This document shows, piece by piece, positions 35,723 to 41,485 of a DNA stretch of 41,485 nt; position 1 is the first letter of the stretch; each line of letters starts with the position of its first letter. The position numbers and the translations under genes are program-made. The notes under the pieces are model-generated. The model had not been told where the DNA came from. It saw nothing but the letters and a program-made list of their open reading frames with translations, and did no database searches. This stretch comes from Treponema sp. (GTDB lineage Bacteria > Spirochaetota > Spirochaetia > Treponematales > Breznakiellaceae). The DNA is taken from the NCBI GenBank assembly GCA_009787835.1, contig WQSN01000024.1:1-41485 (forward strand), read 5' to 3'.

Positions 35723-35790
35723 GCGGTTTATCATTAAAGTTGAAGTTTATGGCGATGTTCCAATGAAAAATAAATGTGGTAAAATCATTT

Positions 35791-36693
35791 ATGGTCAGCG
35801 CCATTAACTACAATTCCGCCGCCGCTTTAAAAGTTTTCCTTGAACAGGAAAATCTGGGAATGCGGAAAAAATTCGGGCAGAACTTTTTAATCAATCCTGA
35901 AACCAGAAAATCCCTCGCGCAAGCGTTAGGCGCAAATGCAGGAGATGAGGTATGGGAAATAGGACCCGGGCTTGGAGCCATGACTTCCGCGCTTCTTGAA
36001 AAAGGGCTGACTGTAAAGGCATTTGAAATTGATTCAGGATTTATCCGCGTTTTAAAACAGTTGTTTGCTGACAATAATAATTTTCACCTGATAGAAGGCG
36101 ATGTAATGAAAACCTGGCAGAGTCAGTTTTCATGTGGTAAGCCGGATGCGGATGCAGAAAATAAACACGCGCTCTTCCTGCTTGGAAATCTGCCCTACAA
36201 TATTGCCGCAGCATTCCTTGCTGACATGATTGAAAAAAGACGCCTTTTTACCCGCATGGTTGTTACAGTGCAGAAAGAGGTCGCCCTTCGCATGACCGCA
36301 GCCGCGGGAGATGCGAATTATTCCTCGTTTTCGCTGTTATGCGCTTCCGTTTACAAAGTAAAACCTTTAATGTTAATCCGCCCTTCATCATTTTATCCTC
36401 AGCCGAATGTTGACAGCATGGGTCTTCTTCTTGAAAATAAAAATTCTGATTATTATCCGCAGGCGTTCTATCCTCTTGTCCGCTCCCTGTTCGCATCAAG
36501 ACGCAAAACAATTAAAAATAACCTGCTTAACTTTTTATCCTCCCGCTATGGCCGCGCGGGAACATCACCCGGCGATTTATGCGGAGCTTTATTAAAAGAA
36601 AACAAACTATCAGGCGGCGAACGCGCGGAAACGCTGGAATTTGACGTGTTTCTGTCCCTGGCAAGATCGGTGGAGAGCATTTTGGGAAAATGA
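35791..36693 (+). CDS. rsmA: 16S rRNA adenine-N6,N6-dimethyltransferase (KsgA)
   Basis: Dimethylates the two adjacent adenines near the 3' end of 16S rRNA, a late step in 30S assembly. Motifs: MRKKFGQNFLINPETR, the SAM-binding EIGPGLGAMTSAL, and NLPYNIAA (the catalytic NLPY). The C-terminal helical domain has FASRRKTIKNNL. ATG at 35791 (about 300 residues) is chosen; an in-frame GTG at 35776 would add five residues. No clear ribosome binding site is seen for either. An insertion of acidic residues (about 120-126, PDADAENK) is unusual but harmless. Confidence 0.95.
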   Translation: MVSAINYNSAAALKVFLEQENLGMRKKFGQNFLINPETRKSLAQALGANAGDEVWEIGPGLGAMTSALLEKGLTVKAFEIDSGFIRVLKQLFADNNNFHLIEGDVMKTWQSQFSCGKPDADAENKHALFLLGNLPYNIAAAFLADMIEKRRLFTRMVVTVQKEVALRMTAAAGDANYSSFSLLCASVYKVKPLMLIRPSSFYPQPNVDSMGLLLENKNSDYYPQAFYPLVRSLFASRRKTIKNNLLNFLSSRYGRAGTSPGDLCGALLKENKLSGGERAETLEFDVFLSLARSVESILGK

Positions 36694-36752
36694 TTTATTA
36701 GTCTGTAATAGCTTTGAGAGTTTCCGTTAATATGCTGATTTTTCCTTTCAGA

Positions 36753-37352
36753 TTACATTTCCCATTCAAAAACAATTCTGTACTTTTCCTTTACTTCAGG
36801 AATATTTTCCAAAAAAAATCTGAATTGCTGTTCCGCTGATTGCTGCGCCTGGAAAAATAAGCCTTCATTTTCATTCACTTTTCGCTCAAATTCCCTTTTA
36901 TGCTCCATTTGTAAATTATTCGCGTCCTGAAGGCTGTACCGGTTAAACAGACTTGTTCTCTCATCATAGAGGCTGAATGTTTCAGGGTATATTTCATGGG
37001 ATAATATTTTAATCTTCGGCATGTGTACAATAATAATATTATTCTGATTTGTGATTGTGATATCCCTGCCGCTAAATCCAAGTTTTATGGTTCCGTCTAT
37101 TGTATAAATTGCCCTTCTGTCTGTTAATGGTATGCTTATGCCGAATAATCTTCTTACATCAGATTCTGTTATTACTGTGCTGTAGTGATATACCAGACTC
37201 GCGTATTCCGCGATAGGTAATATTTCCTTAACAGTGTAGGTAATATCTATTTTATTTTCCTGTTTGAGTATATTGGAATCCAGCCTGGTTCCCAAAAATA
37301 CCCCGCCGCCAATACAAATGATAATAATAACAAATATAACCCAGTATTTCAT
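36753..37352 (-). CDS. DUF4230-like membrane-anchored protein
   Basis: A 199-residue protein with an N-terminal transmembrane helix (WVIFVIIIICIGGGVFLGT, about 4-22) and an extracytoplasmic domain. Features that suggest the DUF4230 family: EILPIAEYASLVYHYS (about 43-58), the strand pair AIYTIDGTIKLGFSGRDI and IIIVHMPKIKILSHEI. A charged C-terminal helix rich in Glu and Gln (150-185) precedes a short beta end. Function of the family is unknown. It converges with rsmA (59 bases apart). Confidence 0.8.
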   Translation of the reverse strand: MKYWVIFVIIIICIGGGVFLGTRLDSNILKQENKIDITYTVKEILPIAEYASLVYHYSTVITESDVRRLFGISIPLTDRRAIYTIDGTIKLGFSGRDITITNQNNIIIVHMPKIKILSHEIYPETFSLYDERTSLFNRYSLQDANNLQMEHKREFERKVNENEGLFFQAQQSAEQQFRFFLENIPEVKEKYRIVFEWEM

Positions 37353-37410
37353 AAATATTCTTTATAAACACATATTAGTTATAATTTAATTATATTGTCA
37401 AGTATTTAAA

Positions 37411-37552
37411 GACAGTTGAGCACGGAAATCAATTTTCAGTAATTAACTTAGTAATTTGGCTACAAAAACATACCTCCACAGGGTAAAAGTGGTTGTTTTT
37501 GCTTCAAAATCATATTGAAAAAAATGAAAATTGATTTCCGTGGACAGTTGAG
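37411..37552. mobile_element. MITE-like element (122 bp) with 18-bp TIRs and 10-bp flanking direct repeat
   Basis: The arm CACGGAAATCAATTTTCA (37421-37438) is repeated perfectly inverted at 37525-37542. Directly outside each arm is the same 10-mer, GACAGTTGAG (37411-37420 and 37543-37552), as expected from target-site duplication. The 122-bp interior has a second hairpin, CAAAAACA (37463-37470) with TGTTTTTG (37494-37501), and no coding capacity. The transposase that might mobilise it is not in the window. Its family is unassigned. Confidence 0.8.
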
Positions 37553-37585
37553 GCTGTTCCAAAACTCAGGTTAGTTATGGCAGGT

Positions 37586-37601
37586 GCAGGACTTGTCCTG
37601 C
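37586..37601. repeat. Short hairpin downstream of the TOPRIM gene
   Basis: GCAGGAC and GTCCTGC form a perfect 7-bp palindrome around a TT centre, about 15 bases past the stop codon of the TOPRIM-like gene. On the minus strand it would form a small hairpin at the mRNA end. There is no adjacent T-run, so an intrinsic terminator is only weakly supported. Confidence 0.4.
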
Positions 37602-37615
37602 GGTATTGATACCCT

Positions 37616-38233
37616 TTATAATAAAAATTCCTGCGTATCTTTAATAAATTTGCGAAAACTAATCGGACATCTGCTTTCTAATGCTTTTATATCTGCGCTT
37701 TCTGCAATTTGAGCATAAGTATCACTATTGTCAATTAAATTAAATTGATTTAAAACTCTTAATAAAACATTTTTTGGATGATTTGAATAACTGTCGTTTC
37801 TTTGCCCCCATAATTCTTCCGGTTTTAACGGTAACTTTGGATTACTTGGTTTTGAAGGGAAAGCTTTTTCATCAGCTAAAAGCCAACTTTCAATTGTTTC
37901 TTTTGGGACAATAGCAAGACAGCGAATACCATTTTGTTTTAAAGGAATAAATTCACAGATAATATTATTATAGTTTTCACCGTATTTACCATCACCGTCC
38001 TGATGGTATGCGATATATTTGGATTTATTAAGAAGAGAGTATGTTGCAAGCGATTTTATGAATTTGTAATGACCTGATATAGATATATTACTCTTGCGAT
38101 ATGTCCTGATTTTTTTAAGTACATCACGTTTAACCCATTGAATATCCAAATTATTATTTTTTAATACTTTTTTTATTAAATGAGGAATAACGGCATAATC
38201 GGTAATACCTTCGCAGTGCAAATATATGGTCAT
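37616..38233 (-). CDS. TOPRIM-fold, DUF4276/RloB-like protein paired with an ATPase
   Basis: A 205-residue protein. The N-terminal HCEGITDYAVIPHL places the TOPRIM glutamate at E8, and HQDGDGK (77-83) supplies the DxD pair D79/D81, so a metal-dependent nuclease or phosphotransfer site is plausible. The motif KETIESWLLAD (111-121) is common in DUF4276/RloB-type proteins. Its ATG is two bases after the ATPase stop, with GGAG just upstream, so the two genes are co-translated. ATPase plus TOPRIM partners are found in OLD, PARIS and AbiL-like anti-phage systems. Family identity and activity are inference. The coding sequence is AT-rich compared with the region before 36.7 kb. Confidence 0.75.
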   Translation of the reverse strand: MTIYLHCEGITDYAVIPHLIKKVLKNNNLDIQWVKRDVLKKIRTYRKSNISISGHYKFIKSLATYSLLNKSKYIAYHQDGDGKYGENYNNIICEFIPLKQNGIRCLAIVPKETIESWLLADEKAFPSKPSNPKLPLKPEELWGQRNDSYSNHPKNVLLRVLNQFNLIDNSDTYAQIAESADIKALESRCPISFRKFIKDTQEFLL

Positions 38234-38235
38234 TT

Positions 38236-39465
38236 TCAGTTCTCCGGTTTTACGCCTAATTTGCTTAAAATTGCTTCTTTACCAAAGTTCTCCCATATTT
38301 CACCGGGATTAAGAAAAGCAAGAGCTTCGCGCATTTCTTCTGTATCAAAGAATTTTTTTGAAAAAACCCTGCCATTTTCATCTTTCCATAAGAAGACTAT
38401 ATCTTCCGGTTTAACTTCATTTAAAATAATGGGACTATGAGTTGTTACTATTACCTGCCGAATTTTTTCTTCTTTTAGATTATACAACAATGCAATTATT
38501 TTATCTGTAATATATGGATTAATTCCATTTTCAATTTCATCAAGCAAAATCATTCCATTTCTTACAACACCGCTATCTGCCACTATAAATTCATTTGAAT
38601 CTGTTACAAGAAGCGAACCATCATCTGTAGAAATAAATATTGTTTTTTCTTCCATTGTAATAACTACAAACGCAATAATTCGCAATAATCCATCGCTTAT
38701 ATGTATAGAATCTATTGGCTGTGAATTGTTTTTTGTTTTTATTATTATAGATAATTTAATTTTATTACCAAGATCAGATGTTAGAATTTCAATATTTGAA
38801 CCGGCTAAATCGGAAACAATTTCATTTAATCGCTGTTTATCCGAATTACTCATGTTATTTATAACATAAGCCAATGTTTCTCCGCCAATACCAATATTTT
38901 GTGCAAATGTTGTTTTCTTTCCGCTTCGCATTTTCTCAGGAGATAATAACTCCAGGTTTGTTGAACATCCCAGGAAATAAATAAGTTTGTTAATCTCTTC
39001 AGATATAACTGCTGAACCGGAGATATATTTCAATGCAGATGATTGAATGTTTAATTGTCCAAGGGAAGAAGGAATATTATCTAAACCTTCATTATTGTAA
39101 GATAATATTATTTTTTTATCAGAATGTCTGATTATCTTCTCTTTTATTATCCATCCATTTATATAATTAACAGATAAAGTCCATTCAATTGTTTCAATGC
39201 TTCCATTAATCAGGAAATTCCATGTAGTTACAAGTTCAACAGGTTTATTTAACAAGCTGTCAGATAATAATTCTTCATACGACCATCCTCTTTCGCGGAG
39301 ATACTCAGGGATATCGCGAAAAGCAGCAGAACGTAAAAAATCCAATACCTGAAGAATTGTACTTTTTCCGCAACTGTTTTCTCCAATAAAAACTGTAAAC
39401 GGCGTTAATTCAATAGTCATATCCTGGATAATTTTAAAATTCTTTATTGATAATCTTTTTAACAT
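38236..39465 (-). CDS. ABC/AAA-type ATPase of a two-gene defence-like pair
   Basis: A 409-residue ATPase of the AAA_15/AAA_21 (OLD-like, SMC-like) group. Walker A GENSCGKST is at 28-36, a signature-like SDGLLR at 257-262, Walker B ILLDEIENG with D309-E310, and the His switch THSP at 342-345. The insertion between the halves is about 200 residues with no obvious zinc hook. The start ATG at 39465 has AGGGTG upstream. It stands just before the TOPRIM gene, so nucleotide-dependent sensing coupled to a nuclease effector is the likely theme. AT-rich base composition suggests horizontal acquisition. Confidence 0.85.
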   Translation of the reverse strand: MLKRLSIKNFKIIQDMTIELTPFTVFIGENSCGKSTILQVLDFLRSAAFRDIPEYLRERGWSYEELLSDSLLNKPVELVTTWNFLINGSIETIEWTLSVNYINGWIIKEKIIRHSDKKIILSYNNEGLDNIPSSLGQLNIQSSALKYISGSAVISEEINKLIYFLGCSTNLELLSPEKMRSGKKTTFAQNIGIGGETLAYVINNMSNSDKQRLNEIVSDLAGSNIEILTSDLGNKIKLSIIIKTKNNSQPIDSIHISDGLLRIIAFVVITMEEKTIFISTDDGSLLVTDSNEFIVADSGVVRNGMILLDEIENGINPYITDKIIALLYNLKEEKIRQVIVTTHSPIILNEVKPEDIVFLWKDENGRVFSKKFFDTEEMREALAFLNPGEIWENFGKEAILSKLGVKPEN

Positions 39466-39524
39466 ATATTCACCCTAAATTTTTCCGGTTCCGTTTTGGT
39501 TATTTCACCCATAATAACAGTATA

Positions 39525-39887
39525 TTATATAAAAGACCTGTTCGGCAACTCAGTCAGTTGTCTTAAAAGTCCTGTATTTTTCGGGTTAAAACCCCATAAA
39601 ATGACATATTTTATGGACAACAAATGTATGAAACTGCGAATTGAATGAGGAGTTCTCACAAAACCGCAAAGATGCTGAGTTATTTTGGAAGTATAAATAA
39701 TAATAATTGCATAATCAAAAGGGGAATTTATCATAATACTTCTATTATGGGTGTTAATAAAAATATTGTCCAATCTATTTATATCATTTTCTGTAAGTTT
39801 ACCTTTTGAATAAATTGAGTTAAATTCACTTCTTCTTTCATTTACATAGTTAATTGATGCTGTATTGTTTATATATATACTGCTCAA
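39525..39887 (-). pseudogene. 3' remnant of the decayed gene, second frame
   Basis: A 120-codon frame beginning TTG at 39887. Its first part (NYVNERRSEFNSIYSKG to about residue 66) reads as a natural continuation of the upstream broken frame that stops at 39850-39852, so a one-base slip in the run TATATATATAAA around 39870-39880 probably separates them. The remainder (after about residue 70) has a composition and repeats that look non-coding. It is unlikely to be a working gene on its own. Confidence 0.45.
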
Positions 39888-40582
39888 ATAATAAAGACAG
39901 AACCGATTTATAATTGTTTTCCAATCCTTGATTCATTAAATTCTGTATGCTCAAATCATGGAATAATTTTGTTCCGTTTACAATTGCACTCTCGAAACGA
40001 TTATTGTTTACCAATTCACCAAGGAGAGAAATATAACCATCCCTCGCTCTTTGATTGTTAAAATTTAATCTGATTGACTCGCGGTAACTGCTTATTGCAT
40101 TTTCAATATCTTCGCTATTCCTAAATGATACAGCAAGCTCAAATTCTCTTTGAGCTGAAGCTTCTCTTTCCTCCCGTTCTCTGCGTTCAGCGCCTTGCCT
40201 TTTTTCTCGCTCTCTTTGCGCAATAACAGCCTGTGTTTCTTTTACATCTGTAATGTTAAATTCCCTGAAGACAGTTTTTGACCTTATTATTCTGGCAACA
40301 ATATTTACAGAAACAGCATTGTTATTTGTATCTATAGATAATTCTTTTGTTGAATTTAAATCTTCCGAATATTCCCTGGTTTTTTCAATATAAGTTCCTG
40401 TTCGTATTTAAAATGTATGGCTTCCGTTAGGAACTGTGCGTTTGATTGTGTTTCCAATGTAAACAATTACATGTTGATTATTATATACAGTAACATTGTT
40501 TTTTTCAACAGAGGATTATTGTGTCATTTTTATTATCAGCGCCAGAAATTTATGGTAACGTAAATACGCTAATTTCAAACAT
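39850..40582 (-). pseudogene. Degenerate gene with in-frame stops and a frameshift
   Basis: The minus strand from the ATG at 40580-40582 (sharing a base with the upstream stop) reads MFEISVFTLP then a stop, ISGADNKNDTII, a one-base slip, SVEKNNVTVYNNQ, HVIVYIGNTIKRTVPNGSHTF, a TAA at 40408-40410, then 185 open codons to TAA at 39850-39852. No start codon follows the internal stop, so that long frame cannot be a normal gene. It has a charged Glu/Arg-rich helix (about 40190) and TPR-like helices (ENAISSYRESIRLNFNNQRA). It appears to be a dead exported protein, possibly related to its neighbour at 40582-41485. Confidence 0.7.
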
Positions 40583-41485
40583 TAAAACCGCTCAAATTTT
40601 ACTTTATCTTTTTTATCAATCGTTCCAAGCTGTAAAACGCCATTGGAACCGGTTACTTCAATCTCATATAAATAATCAAGATCATAAATATATTCCCTAA
40701 CAGGTACAGGATCCAGAGCGCCTATTCTAAAGTTCCCAAAGTATTGGGATTCTGGATACTTACCATCAGGGTAGGCGGTGAAATGATAAAAAAAAGTCGT
40801 GCTGTTCCCAGGATTGATCATGCTCTTTCCGGTTGAAGTTAACATAATTTGAGTGCCTTCCCACAAATGTACGCCTGTTTCTGTATTGTTAATTACCCTG
40901 ATAAACGCGCCGCCGGATACCGGTCTGACATCAATATCGCCTAACTCCCGCAGATCAAATGTATATTCCGGATTATCGTCAGATAATAAGAAAGAAAAAT
41001 GAACAGGAATATTATTTTCACGCAAGGGTATTATTGTAATTAGTTCTCCTGACGCAGGATTATAGAATTTGACTAAAGGAAAAATGCAATATTCTTCCGG
41101 CGTTCTCAGATTTAAATCTTCCACCGTTTTCAGATTAAAAATAACCTCCGCCGTCTGCGGCGGAGCATAACCGAAAGCTACGTGCCGCGGATCGCCGATA
41201 TGAAGCATAACAGTAAATGGCGTTGGATTTTTAACTATAAGCTGCCCCTTCCCTCCAAGGCGGGAGTCTATTATATACACATAATTGTTTACCGCATTAT
41301 TACTGTAAAACGCGTAGATTCTTGCAAATACAACCGCCCTGGAGATATTTTTTTGCGCGTTATATTCGGCTTCTGTTATGATTGTCAGAATAAAATCTCC
41401 GGTAAAGTTGAAAAGGGCGGGATCGCGTTTAAGGCCATGATTCAAGGTAAAGGGCGGAATACCGCCGATAAGATTGCTTTCGTTT
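40582..41485 (-). CDS. Hypothetical beta-rich protein, 5' end outside the window
   Basis: The open frame enters from the window's right edge and ends at TAA 40582-40584. The visible part is about 300 residues; a TTG at 41445 is in frame but the frame is open further upstream (NESNLIGGIPPFT), so the true start lies beyond 41485. The protein is rich in beta strands and Asn/Gly turns (GQLIVKNPTPFTVMLHIG, GAFIRVINNTETGVHLW), without known motifs. It probably is an exported or surface protein, but no signal peptide is visible here. A decaying gene follows with one base of overlap (TAATG). Confidence 0.7.
   Translation of the reverse strand, partial: NESNLIGGIPPFTLNHGLKRDPALFNFTGDFILTIITEAEYNAQKNISRAVVFARIYAFYSNNAVNNYVYIIDSRLGGKGQLIVKNPTPFTVMLHIGDPRHVAFGYAPPQTAEVIFNLKTVEDLNLRTPEEYCIFPLVKFYNPASGELITIIPLRENNIPVHFSFLLSDDNPEYTFDLRELGDIDVRPVSGGAFIRVINNTETGVHLWEGTQIMLTSTGKSMINPGNSTTFFYHFTAYPDGKYPESQYFGNFRIGALDPVPVREYIYDLDYLYEIEVTGSNGVLQLGTIDKKDKVKFERF

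Noticed and set aside
37586-37601. Rho-independent terminator of the TOPRIM gene
   Set aside because: The palindrome is only 7 bp and no T-run follows on either strand.
37616-39465. Classification of the pair as a confirmed PARIS or OLD system
   Set aside because: Family-specific HMM evidence cannot be obtained here, and the TOPRIM protein looks more DUF4276/RloB-like.

Overview
This window looks like chromosomal DNA of a spirochaete, most likely a Treponema or a close relative such as the termite-gut lineage. The evidence is gene content, read from sequence only with no database search: a giant repeat-built coiled-coil protein of the spirochaetal SpiroCoCo type, an LptD-like protein, TPR and HEAT proteins with signal peptides, and the cluster phoH, HDIG phosphodiesterase, ybeY, corC.

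Layout. Positions 10-3184 (+) hold the distal end of the ribosomal protein operon: rpsM, rpsK, rpsD, rpoA, rplQ and a small zinc-ribbon gene. A perfect stem-loop lies just before rpsD. Positions 3228-7862 (-) hold an iron-sulfur aldo/keto reductase, two GC-rich palindromes, a CapA-like lipoprotein, prmC, prfA and a tiny cysteine protein missed by longer-ORF searches. At 8027-11274 two exported proteins converge. Positions 11296-15763 (-) form a tightly overlapping cluster of phoH, an HDIG membrane phosphodiesterase, ybeY and a CBS-domain CorC/TlyC protein. Positions 15815-22967 (-) carry an LptD-like protein, uvrA and a DNA-glycosylase-like protein. Positions 22985-29482 (-) carry the 2165-residue coiled-coil protein, built of 22-residue repeats, with an apparent promoter. 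An HAD hydrolase follows.

Positions 30352-31199 (+) hold a retropepsin-like gene and then two almost completely overlapping reading frames, each with an N-terminal hydrophobic segment and a coiled-coil-like body. This is a candidate overprinted gene pair. Next come a CPBP membrane protease (-), a PilZ protein and a HEAT protein (+), a ComEC-like channel without a nuclease domain, and rsmA.

Positions 36753-41485 (-) look like an accessory, AT-rich stretch: a DUF4230 protein, a 122-bp MITE-like element with perfect 18-bp terminal inverted repeats and a 10-bp flanking duplication, a TOPRIM/DUF4276-like gene coupled to an ABC-type ATPase (a candidate anti-phage defence pair of the OLD/PARIS/AbiL kind), a decaying pseudogene, and a gene running off the window edge.

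The strongest leads are the overlapping gene pair at 30.77-31.20 kb, the ATPase/TOPRIM pair at 37.6-39.5 kb with its neighbouring mobile element, and the punctuated hendecad-like repeat protein.
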